A DNA stretch of 64,000 bases from UBA11475 sp902486425 (GTDB lineage Bacteria > Bacillota > Clostridia > Christensenellales > Borkfalkiaceae). This document shows positions 32,986-40,667 of this stretch, piece after piece. How positions within the stretch are numbered: position 1 is the stretch's first letter; each line of letters starts with the position of its first letter. The stretch lies in assembly GCA_902486425.1 (NCBI GenBank), contig CABTOK010000007.1, positions 124,001 to 188,000 of the forward strand, read 5' to 3'. The notes under the pieces are model-generated. The model saw nothing but the letters and a program-made list of their open reading frames with translations. It did not search any database and was not told the origin of the DNA. The translations under genes were made by a program, and so were the position numbers.

Positions 32986-34899
32986 TTGGAAGAAGAAAAA
33001 TTAACTTCCGTTACGGAAGAACCTGTATCTTCGTCTGATCGGTCGGATGATAAATCCGCAGGCGAAGAAAAAGAAGCTTCCGTCAAAGGGAAAAAGAATA
33101 AAAAAGCGAAATCCGAAAAGAAAAGAATGACTTCGATAGGCGGTCAGGCGCTTATCGAAGGCGTTATGATGCGCGGCAGAACGTCCATGGCGATGGCTGT
33201 ACGCGACGAAGACGGCATTATAAGAGTAGAATCGAAAAGAATAAAACCGCCCGAAAAACGCAATATATTTTTGCGTTTACCGATAGTGAGAGGCTGCGTT
33301 TCGTTTATAGATTCGATGATAGGCGGCACGAAGTGCCTTATGCGCTCGGCTGAAGTATTCGGCGAAGGCGAACCGACTAAGTTCGAAAAGTGGGTGTCCG
33401 AAAAGCTTAAAGTAAACGTTATGAGCGTTATTTCGGTACTGTCGCTTATTCTGGGACTTGCTCTCGCGGTATTTTTGTTCATATGGGCGCCGCAGTTTAT
33501 AAGAGAGCTTATTTCGAAGGCGGCTTTCGGCGTTAAAAACGGTTTCTCTCCGCTTGCGAAGAACTTTATCGAAGGCGGCTTCAAGATACTTATATTCGTC
33601 TCGTATATACTGCTTACTTCTTTAATGCCCGACGTTAAAAGAACGTTCATGTATCACGGGGCGGAACACAAGACGATAGCGTGCTATGAAAACGGACTCG
33701 AAATGACTCCGCAAAACGCAAAAAAATGTTCGAGAATACACGACAGATGCGGTACGACTTTTATGGTGTTCGTAATGGTGATAAGTATTCTCGTATTCGC
33801 CTTGGTGGAGAGCATTCTGCCCGTGAAACTCACGGGGATACTCCGTATTTTACTCAAAATAGCGTGCCTGCCGATAGTTGCGGGACTTTCGTACGAACTT
33901 TTGAAATGGCTTGCGAAAACAAAGAGCAAGTGGGTTCTTCCGTTAAAACTCCCCGGCATGCTTTTGCAGTGCGTAACAACGCGCGAGCCCGACGAAAAAA
34001 TGCTCGAAGTCGCTATAACCGCATTTAACGAGGTTCTGAAAATGGACAAAGACGAAACGATAGAAGAAAAGAAGTTCGTAACTTCCAAAAAGGCTAAAGA
34101 AGTAACCGAAGCGGTTATCGAAGCGTTAAAAGAGGGCGGAATAGACGAAACTTCGGACGCGGAATGGATAGTTGCTTTATCAGCGGACATAAAAAGGAGC
34201 GAAGTGTATTCGGATAAGTATATTTCGCCCAAAATAATAGACGAAATCGGCAATCTTGTCGAAAAACGCCTTACGGGTATGCCTCTCTGGTACTGCATAG
34301 GCAATACGGATTTTCTTGAATTTAATTTAAAAACGGACGAAAGGGCGTTGATCCCCCGTCCGGAGACCGAAATTTTAGCCGAAGAAGCGGCAAAACTCGC
34401 AAACAAAGATTCAAAAGTTCTCGATCTTTGCACGGGCAGCGGAGCCATCGCTATTGCTATTAAAAAGAGAACGGATGCAAACGTTTTCGCTTCCGACGTG
34501 TCGGAAAAAGCGCTTGCTCTCGCCAAAGAAAACGCCGAAGTGAACGGCGCGGACGTAACGTTTATAAAAAGCGATATGTTCAGGTCGCTTACCGAAGGCG
34601 ACTTCGATATTCTCGTGTCGAACCCGCCGTATATAAAAACCGAAGATATCGAAACGCTTCAGAAAGAAGTAAAAGATTTCGAACCGATCCTCGCGCTCGA
34701 CGGAGGAACGGACGGGCTCGACTTTTACAGACAGATTTCGATCTATGCCAGAAATTTCGTAAAACCCGGCGGATATATTCTTATGGAATGCGGAATGGGA
34801 CAGGCGGAAGACGTTATAAAGCTCTTTGCGGCATATTCCGAAAAGTCGGTTATAAAAGATCTCGAAAACACAGACAGAATAGTTAAAATAAAAGTATAA
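32986..34899 (+). CDS. prmC: Fusion of DUF1385 (YqhQ-like) membrane protein and PrmC release-factor glutamine methyltransferase
   Basis: 637 residues in one frame from TTG 32986 (GGGGAA upstream). Residues 1-42 are charged and Lys/Glu-rich. DUF1385 follows: GGQALIEGVMMRGRTSMAMAVRD, membrane spans (about 145-170, 200-215, 255-300) and YHGAEHKTIACYENG, to about 356. The rest is PrmC, which methylates the GGQ glutamine of release factors: helical domain (about 360-450), LIPRPETEIL (about 455), DLCTGSGAIAIAI (about 480), and VSNPPYIKTEDIETL with catalytic NPPY (about 546). prfA, its substrate gene, starts eight bases after the stop. Elsewhere these are usually two adjacent genes. Confidence 0.88.
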   Translation: MEEEKLTSVTEEPVSSSDRSDDKSAGEEKEASVKGKKNKKAKSEKKRMTSIGGQALIEGVMMRGRTSMAMAVRDEDGIIRVESKRIKPPEKRNIFLRLPIVRGCVSFIDSMIGGTKCLMRSAEVFGEGEPTKFEKWVSEKLKVNVMSVISVLSLILGLALAVFLFIWAPQFIRELISKAAFGVKNGFSPLAKNFIEGGFKILIFVSYILLTSLMPDVKRTFMYHGAEHKTIACYENGLEMTPQNAKKCSRIHDRCGTTFMVFVMVISILVFALVESILPVKLTGILRILLKIACLPIVAGLSYELLKWLAKTKSKWVLPLKLPGMLLQCVTTREPDEKMLEVAITAFNEVLKMDKDETIEEKKFVTSKKAKEVTEAVIEALKEGGIDETSDAEWIVALSADIKRSEVYSDKYISPKIIDEIGNLVEKRLTGMPLWYCIGNTDFLEFNLKTDERALIPRPETEILAEEAAKLANKDSKVLDLCTGSGAIAIAIKKRTDANVFASDVSEKALALAKENAEVNGADVTFIKSDMFRSLTEGDFDILVSNPPYIKTEDIETLQKEVKDFEPILALDGGTDGLDFYRQISIYARNFVKPGGYILMECGMGQAEDVIKLFAAYSEKSVIKDLENTDRIVKIKV

Positions 34900-34907
34900 G
34901 GAAAAAT

Positions 34908-35984
34908 ATGTTCAAAAAACTCGAAGCCATAGTCGAAAGATACAATAAACTTCAGGAACTCGTTGCGGATCCCGCGGTCTTGCAAAGAATGGACGAATGG
35001 AAGTCGTACACGAAAGAAATCGCAGACATGCAGGAAACCGTAGAAAAGTATCTCGATTACAAAAAAACGGAATCGGAACAGAACGCCGCCAAGGAAGCGG
35101 CGGAAACCGAAACCGATCCCGAAATGAAGGAAATGCTTTCGGAAGAATTCTATTCGCTTAAAGACAAGCTCGAAGAGATGAAGTCCGAACTCAGAATTCT
35201 GCTTTTACCTAAAGATCCCGACGACGACAAAAACGTAATTATGGAAATCCGCGCCGGCGCGGGCGGCGAAGAAGCGAGCCTTTTCGCATACGAACTGTAC
35301 AGAATGTACGTTAAATTCGCCGAAAAGAACCGCTGGAAGACCGAAGAAGTGGAAAACAACTCCACCGAACTCGGCGGCATCAAGGAAGTGGTGTTTTCGA
35401 TAAGCGGCAAGGGCGTTTACAGTAAACTTAAATACGAGAGCGGCGTTCACAGAGTGCAGCGGGTTCCGGAAACCGAATCGCAGGGCAGAGTTCACACTTC
35501 TACCGCAACCGTAGCCGTTTTACCCGAAGTAGAAGACGTCGAAGTAAACATAGACGAAAAAGACCTTAAAATAGATACTTTAAGATCTTCGGGCGCAGGC
35601 GGTCAGCACATAAACAAAACAGAGTCGTGTATACGAATAACGCACCTTCCGACGGGCATAGTCGTTCTGTGTCAGGACGAAAGAAGCCAGACCAAAAACC
35701 GTGAAAAGGCGATGAAGGTTTTAAAAAGCAGACTTTACGACCTTTACCGTTCCGAATACGACAAGCAGTATTCCGAAAACCGCAAAAGTCAGGTAGGAAC
35801 CGGCGACAGATCTGAAAGAATAAGAACTTACAACTTCCCGCAGAGCAGAGTTACCGACCACAGAATAGGCTTGACGCTCTATTCGCTCGATTCGTTCATT
35901 ATGGGCGATATCGAAGAGATGGTCGAAGCTTTGGCTATTGCCGACAGAGAAGCAAAGCTTTCTTCCGGCTCCGACGACGAATAA
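34908..35984 (+). CDS. prfA: Peptide chain release factor 1
   Basis: Terminates translation at UAA and UAG. 358 residues. The peptidyl-transferase motif GGQ is in LRSSGAGGQHINKTESCIRI (about 232-238). The codon-recognition PxT tripeptide reads PET in RVPETESQGRVHTS, where PAT is common, the length and flanks being RF1-type. It follows prmC by eight bases, the classical substrate-enzyme pairing. AAGGAAAA precedes the start. Confidence 0.95.
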   Translation: MFKKLEAIVERYNKLQELVADPAVLQRMDEWKSYTKEIADMQETVEKYLDYKKTESEQNAAKEAAETETDPEMKEMLSEEFYSLKDKLEEMKSELRILLLPKDPDDDKNVIMEIRAGAGGEEASLFAYELYRMYVKFAEKNRWKTEEVENNSTELGGIKEVVFSISGKGVYSKLKYESGVHRVQRVPETESQGRVHTSTATVAVLPEVEDVEVNIDEKDLKIDTLRSSGAGGQHINKTESCIRITHLPTGIVVLCQDERSQTKNREKAMKVLKSRLYDLYRSEYDKQYSENRKSQVGTGDRSERIRTYNFPQSRVTDHRIGLTLYSLDSFIMGDIEEMVEALAIADREAKLSSGSDDE

Positions 35985-35999
35985 TTTTAATAATAGTTT

Positions 36000-36030
36000 A
36001 AAAACGCTCTTTATATCGGGGGCGTTTTTT
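36000..36030 (+). terminator. Terminator after prfA
   Basis: AAAACGCTC pairs with GGGCGTTTT-type right arm around a roughly 10-nt loop, then T-run to 36030. Confidence 0.8.
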
Positions 36031-36148
36031 ATTTGATTTTTTATTTTATCGTAAAATACGGATAATATTTTATTTTAACATCAAACGGTAAAATAAAAAT
36101 CCGCCGTAAAAAGCGACTTAAAAATATAAAAGAATTTTAAAATAGGTA

Positions 36149-36177
36149 TTGATTTTTGTTTTTTTATACTATATAAT
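36149..36177 (+). promoter_or_regulatory. Promoter of the small P-loop gene
   Basis: TTGATT (36149-36154), 17-bp spacer, TATAAT (36172-36177). A leader of about 95 nt follows with complementary segments AAAACGCTT and AAGCGTTT that could form a long hairpin. Confidence 0.75.
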
Positions 36178-36275
36178 AAAAGTAGGTAAGAAAACGCTTA
36201 ATATTTTAACCTGCGGCGATAAACCGGAGGCAAAAAGAAGCGTTTATATCGAATAAATTTTCGGAGGAACTTATT

Positions 36276-36683
36276 ATGAAAATCATTTACGGACCTAAAG
36301 GCACGGGCAAAACCCAGAAGGCGATCGATTCGGCAAACGCTGCCGCACAAACCGCGAAAGGACACGTTTTATTCGTTGCCGATACCGATAAAAATATGTA
36401 CGATCTCGATCGCGCGGTAAGATTTATCGACGCCGGCAGATTCGATATCCGGGGACAGGAAGGTTTCAGAGGATTTTTGAAAGGTCTGGTTGCCGCTAAC
36501 GCCGATAACGATCTCGTTTATATCGACAGCATCAAAAGAATCACGAAAACCGAGCTTAGCGAACTGAAAGAACTTTTCGCCGCGATGGAATGGCTCGAAA
36601 AGGAATACGGGGTAGAATTCGTATTAACCTGCAGCGGTGAACTTAAAGATCTTCCCGAATTTATCGCAAAATACGCCGAATAA
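36276..36683 (+). CDS. Small P-loop NTPase of unknown function
   Basis: 135 residues, starting after CGGAGGAA. Walker A GPKGTGKT is at 6-13, and Walker B-like NDLVYIDSIKRIT at about 78-90. The rest is compact and mixed alpha/beta (HVLFVADTDKNMYDL, VEFVLTCSGELKDLPEFIAKY). It lacks sensor or partner domains. Similar short ATP-binding proteins occur in Clostridia, but I know of no function. It has its own promoter and terminator. Confidence 0.7.
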   Translation: MKIIYGPKGTGKTQKAIDSANAAAQTAKGHVLFVADTDKNMYDLDRAVRFIDAGRFDIRGQEGFRGFLKGLVAANADNDLVYIDSIKRITKTELSELKELFAAMEWLEKEYGVEFVLTCSGELKDLPEFIAKYAE

Positions 36684-36773
36684 TTTAATAACCGGGCTAT
36701 GAGCGGAAGCCGTAGTTTAATGCACAGACAGAGGATAAGCGGGAATAATTCCGCAAAATATATTTATATCAAA

Positions 36774-36802
36774 AAAACGCCATCGCAAAGATGGCGTTTT
36801 TT
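36774..36802. terminator. Bidirectional terminator
   Basis: AAAACGCCATC (36774-36784), GCAAA, GATGGCGTTTT (36790-36800) with A- and T-tracts on each side; it can end both the P-loop gene and the convergent lipoprotein gene. Confidence 0.9.
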
Positions 36803-36819
36803 AACCGGAGATTTAAATT

Positions 36820-37932
36820 TCAGCGTATTATTTCGTTTGCAACGGTCAATTTAAATGTTTCTCCGTCGGAAAGAAGCGTAAGCATTCCGTTTTTAAGTTG
36901 ATTGAATCCCGTCTGACTCGAACCCGAACCGACCGAATCGAGAAGCTTATAACAAGTAAGAGAGCTGTCGTCGTTTACGACCCAGAACGCAACGTAATAT
37001 CTGCGGCCCGGTACGTATTCTATTTCGATCGAAACGTTTCCGTCGGAATTCGCTTCGTAATTGATAAAGCTTTGATTTTCTTGGTTGTCGCTGCCTGCGA
37101 CATAATCGTAATCGGTAACGTATATGTTGAATTTGCCTTGTTTTATCTTGTCAGGGAGCGCCGAAACGTCAAAAATCAAGGTCTCTTGCCATTTTGTCGT
37201 GACAATTTCTTCCGCTACGGTAATTTTTACGACCAGATTTGCTTTTTGTGAAGAAGAATTACCGTTCTGAAGATCAATAAGCAGAAAAGTCGATCCGCTT
37301 TCGATCTTATCGGTATCGACGCTTATTACGAGCGCAGTTATTACGTTGCTGTAATTTGCGGTTTGCGTTCTTGCGGAAAGAGCGCCGGTTTCGGTGAGAG
37401 TAGTATATGAATTTTTAACGCTTGAACCGGGTATTGCCGCTTGATTAGTCGAATTGATTTTCCAGTTAAGAATAGTCATATAACTGCCGTTTAACGATAC
37501 GGTTAAATCTACTGTTCCGTTATTTTTTGCGAGTGTAGCGGGATTTATCGTGAGATAAGTTGCAAAACCGTTTGAATCCGAAAGACGTTGTTGATAGGGC
37601 TTAAGTTCTGCGGAAACGGTTACGTCCTCGTTCCCCATAAGAAACTCGTAAGTATCTTCGGAGCGTTTTGTCGCTGTATTTCCGTTATACGTTACTTTGT
37701 CGACGTATTTGTCGGTAACGTTAAGCGTGAGAGTAACTGTAACGGTTTCGGCAAATTCCGCTTGCTCCTTATCAATCGAAACGGTACATTCTTCTGTCGA
37801 CTGAACGGTAATTTTATGTTTCTGAAAGCCGGTTTCGGAATCGTCTTTACCCGAACATGCCGGAAAAACAAAAAGAGCGGATGCAAGAATCAAAGTAAGG
37901 CATAATGCAATCAATGTTTTTTTGATTTTCAT
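36820..37932 (-). CDS. Predicted lipoprotein with Ig/InlB-repeat-like N-terminal segment
   Basis: 370 residues from ATG 37932 (AAGGAG upstream). A lipoprotein signal peptide is clear: KIKK, hydrophobic core, lipobox FPAC, Cys at about 26. Residues about 40-110 (HKITVQSTEECTVSIDKEQAEFAETVTVTLTL, then DKVTYNGNTATKRSEDTYEFLMGNEDVTVSAEL) resemble divergent InlB B-repeat/bacterial Ig domains of clostridial surface proteins. The rest is beta-rich and Ser/Thr/Asn-rich with no recognised catalytic motif. Probably a surface binding protein; ligand unknown. Confidence 0.7.
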   Translation of the reverse strand: MKIKKTLIALCLTLILASALFVFPACSGKDDSETGFQKHKITVQSTEECTVSIDKEQAEFAETVTVTLTLNVTDKYVDKVTYNGNTATKRSEDTYEFLMGNEDVTVSAELKPYQQRLSDSNGFATYLTINPATLAKNNGTVDLTVSLNGSYMTILNWKINSTNQAAIPGSSVKNSYTTLTETGALSARTQTANYSNVITALVISVDTDKIESGSTFLLIDLQNGNSSSQKANLVVKITVAEEIVTTKWQETLIFDVSALPDKIKQGKFNIYVTDYDYVAGSDNQENQSFINYEANSDGNVSIEIEYVPGRRYYVAFWVVNDDSSLTCYKLLDSVGSGSSQTGFNQLKNGMLTLLSDGETFKLTVANEIIR

Positions 37933-37975
37933 TTTATACTCCTTGCGCAGAACGCGCATTCTTATTATATCCGAT

Positions 37976-38004
37976 ATTGTAACACAACTTGAAATATCAG
38001 TCAA
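37976..38004 (-). promoter_or_regulatory. Promoter of the lipoprotein gene (minus strand)
   Basis: Minus strand: TTGACT (38004-37999), 17-bp spacer, TACAAT (37981-37976). Confidence 0.75.
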
Positions 38005-38136
38005 TTATTTAAATAAAAAGGAAAAGAATATAAATTCAAAATAAGGAGAACGCATTTTTATAAAAATCAAATAAAAAGCCCATAAAAATAAAGTTTCATA
38101 ATTTTTATTATTTTTATTTTAGCGGGATAAAAATCG

Positions 38137-38164
38137 TTGACAATAAAAAAGTATTCTGTTAAAA
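38137..38164 (+). promoter_or_regulatory. marR promoter
   Basis: TTGACA (38137-38142), 16-bp spacer, TTAAAT (38159-38164), directly abutting the operator at 38166-38179. Confidence 0.6.
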
Positions 38165-38165
38165 T

Positions 38166-38179
38166 ATGTAACAAGTTAC
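38166..38179. promoter_or_regulatory. Operator 1 for the MarR regulator
   Basis: TGTAACAAGTTACA, an imperfect 14-bp palindrome with perfect arms TGTAAC/GTTACA. It covers the predicted +1 of marR. The same arms recur upstream of the ABC genes. Confidence 0.75.
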
Positions 38180-38257
38180 ACGATTTGCTTTTAATTCAAT
38201 CAAAATAATTATTATAAAAGTTTCGGATTTAACCGAAACGTTAAAAAGGGGGATGGA

Positions 38258-38692
38258 ATGAAAGACGGACCTATAAGAGATAAAGAAATAGTAATCATGA
38301 TGAAGGCGATTTCGGAAGACATGCAAAGGCGTAACGACAGATTCCTTAAAGATTTCGATCTGACGTTTTCGCAGGGGAGAGTCCTTAAAATCGTGCACGG
38401 CGAAAGCGGGAAGGTAACGCAAAAGGATATCGAAGATATTTTGTTCGTATCGCATCCGGCAACTCGAGGCATAGTAAAAAGGCTTGAAGAAAAGGGTTAT
38501 ATCTTTACCGCGACAGATAAAGAAGACAAGAGGCACAAAGTTCTTTTTATAACAGATTGCGGCAAAGCCAAGGCAGAAGCTATTGAAAGTGTTGTTTCTA
38601 AAGAAAAAACTCCTTTCGACGCCATTGACGACAGCGACAGAGAAGACTTTAAAAGAATTTTACGCAAAATAATCGCAAATATCAAGCAATAA
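38258..38692 (+). CDS. MarR-family transcriptional regulator
   Basis: 144 residues with a winged helix: FSQGRVLKIVHGESGKVTQKDIEDILFVSHPATRGIVKRLEEKGYIFTATDKEDKRHKVLFITDCGK, with the wing DKEDKRHK typical of MarR. Dimerisation helices flank it. It precedes a two-gene ABC exporter, and identical palindromes lie before both units, so it most likely represses itself and the exporter until a drug-like ligand binds. Confidence 0.9.
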   Translation: MKDGPIRDKEIVIMMKAISEDMQRRNDRFLKDFDLTFSQGRVLKIVHGESGKVTQKDIEDILFVSHPATRGIVKRLEEKGYIFTATDKEDKRHKVLFITDCGKAKAEAIESVVSKEKTPFDAIDDSDREDFKRILRKIIANIKQ

Positions 38693-38750
38693 AACTGTTA
38701 TCTGTTTTCTTTATAATAAGAAAGTAAAAAACATATAAAATAAGAATGAG

Positions 38751-38774
38751 AACCGACGTTAAATCGGTTTTAAA
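38751..38774 (+). terminator. Weak terminator after marR
   Basis: AACCGA (38751-38756), seven-base loop, TCGGTT (38764-38769), TTT. Short stem and short T-run. Confidence 0.4.
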
Positions 38775-38786
38775 AATAAATATAAA

Positions 38787-38800
38787 TGTAACTTGTTACA
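38787..38800. promoter_or_regulatory. Operator 2 for the MarR regulator, upstream of the ABC exporter
   Basis: TGTAACTTGTTACA, same arms as operator 1. A half-site AGTTACA follows at 38811-38817. A possible promoter TTTACG-16-TATGAT (38835-38862) lies downstream. Confidence 0.75.
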
Positions 38801-38909
38801 TTTTATAAAAAGTTACAAAAAATAAAAGTTTACGTTTACGTGTCTTTTATCTTTTATATGATACCATGTATATAAACTATATAGAAAATAAAACAAAAAG
38901 GAAAAGACC

Positions 38910-40667
38910 ATGAAAAAGATATTTAAAATGTTTTCGGCAAAAGACGTGTTTTACGCGCTTTTAGCCGTAGTTTTCATCGTTTTACAAGTATGGCTCGACC
39001 TTACCATGCCCGACTACACGGCGGGACTCACCGAAGCTGTTTCGGGCGGCAATCTTACGATGAAGGTAATATGGGAAAACGGCGGAATGATGCTTTTATG
39101 CGCCGCAGGAAGCCTCGCATGCTCGATAATCTGCGGATACTTCGTCGCGACGATAGCCGCTTCGTTTTCTAAAAACGCAAGACAGAGTCTGTTCGATAAA
39201 GTAACGTCCTTTTCGGCTAAAGAAATGAACGGGTTTTCGACGTCTTCGCTTATAACGAGAACAACCAATGACGTAGAACAGCTTCACAGATTTATCGCGA
39301 TGGGACTTCAGATGCTCATAAAAGCTCCTATTCTCGCAATATGGGCGATAAGCAAAATTTCGGCTTCGTCTATCGAATGGACGACCGCTACCGTAATCTG
39401 CGTAGCGATAATAGTAATAACGGTCGGAATAATAGTCGGGTTATGTCTTCCGCGTTTCAAAAAAGTCCAGAAGCTTACCGATAATCTTAATACCGCCACG
39501 AGAGAAAACTTAAGCGGCGTAAGAGTAGTAAGAGCTTTCAATGCAGAAGAATATCAGGAAGCAAAGTTCGAAAAGGCTAACGACGAACTGACCAAAAACC
39601 AACTCTTCACGTCAAAGGCGATGGGACTTTTAACGCCTGTTTTAACGCTTTGCATGAACGGTCTTACGCTTGCGATTTACTGGATAGGAGCGACGCTCGT
39701 CAACAAGGCGGCGACTCCCGAAAAGGTCGTTATTATAGGCAACATGGCGGCGTTCACGCAGTACGCGTTGCAGGTCGTTATGGCGTTTATGATGCTTATA
39801 ATGATGTTTATAATGCTTCCGAGAGTTATCGTTTCGGGTAAGCGTATTTCCGAAGTTTTGAATACCGAGCCTTCTGTAAAAGACGGCGAAGTTTTATTAA
39901 ATGTCGGCGAAGAAAAAAACGCTCCGAGCGTAGAATTCAGAAACGTTTCGTTTTCTTACTCGGGCTTGGGAAACGAAAACGTTCTCGAAGACGTAAATTT
40001 AACGGTAAATAAAGGCGAAACTCTCGCCATAGTCGGCGCGACGGGCAGCGGAAAAACGACGATAATCGATCTACTTACGCGTGTTTACGACGTAACTTCG
40101 GGAGAAATTCTGGTAGACGGAATAAACGTAAAAGACTACAAAGAGTCCGATTTGCAGGATAAAATAGCCGTAACGAGCCAGAGAGCGGCGTTATTCAAAG
40201 GCGATATTGCTTCCAACGTTTCTTACGGCAGTAAGGTAAAGGACGACGAAAGGGTAAAAGCCGCTCTCAAAGTAGCCGAAGCGGAGTTCGTATCCGGCGA
40301 AGGCGTCGGCATACACGCCCCCGTAGCGCAAGGCGGAACCAACTTTTCAGGCGGACAGAAGCAGAGAATTTCGATTGCGAGAACTATTTATAAGGATTCG
40401 CCGATAATGGTATTCGACGACAGCTTTTCGGCTCTCGATTACAAGACCGATTCGCTTGTTCGCAAAAACATAAAAGAGAACTTTCCGGACAGAACGGTAA
40501 TCATTGTCGCGCAAAGAATAGGCACCGTCATGAACGCCGACAAAATAGCGGTAATCGACGACGGCAGAATAGCGGGCTTCGGAAAACACGAAGAACTTTT
40601 GAAGTCGTGTTCCGTTTATAAAAGCATCGCTTTATCGCAACTTAATAAGGAGGAACTCGGCTTATGA
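38910..40667 (+). CDS. Heterodimeric multidrug ABC exporter, subunit with degenerate ATPase site
   Basis: 585 residues: six membrane helices (about 10-310) then an ABC domain. Walker A GATGSGKTT (about 376-384) and signature FSGGQKQRISIAR are canonical. Walker B reads MVFDDSFSALD, Asp replacing the catalytic Glu, and the H-loop reads VAQR instead of AHR. This is the pattern of the inactive-site partner in BmrC/BmrD-type heterodimers. It overlaps the next ABC gene by four bases (ATGA, 40664-40667). Likely exports drugs or lipids under MarR control. Confidence 0.9.
   Translation: MKKIFKMFSAKDVFYALLAVVFIVLQVWLDLTMPDYTAGLTEAVSGGNLTMKVIWENGGMMLLCAAGSLACSIICGYFVATIAASFSKNARQSLFDKVTSFSAKEMNGFSTSSLITRTTNDVEQLHRFIAMGLQMLIKAPILAIWAISKISASSIEWTTATVICVAIIVITVGIIVGLCLPRFKKVQKLTDNLNTATRENLSGVRVVRAFNAEEYQEAKFEKANDELTKNQLFTSKAMGLLTPVLTLCMNGLTLAIYWIGATLVNKAATPEKVVIIGNMAAFTQYALQVVMAFMMLIMMFIMLPRVIVSGKRISEVLNTEPSVKDGEVLLNVGEEKNAPSVEFRNVSFSYSGLGNENVLEDVNLTVNKGETLAIVGATGSGKTTIIDLLTRVYDVTSGEILVDGINVKDYKESDLQDKIAVTSQRAALFKGDIASNVSYGSKVKDDERVKAALKVAEAEFVSGEGVGIHAPVAQGGTNFSGGQKQRISIARTIYKDSPIMVFDDSFSALDYKTDSLVRKNIKENFPDRTVIIVAQRIGTVMNADKIAVIDDGRIAGFGKHEELLKSCSVYKSIALSQLNKEELGL

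Noticed and set aside
33684..34526. 280-codon minus-strand open frame
   Set aside because: Antisense to the DUF1385-PrmC fusion; Ser-rich shadow of the real frame.
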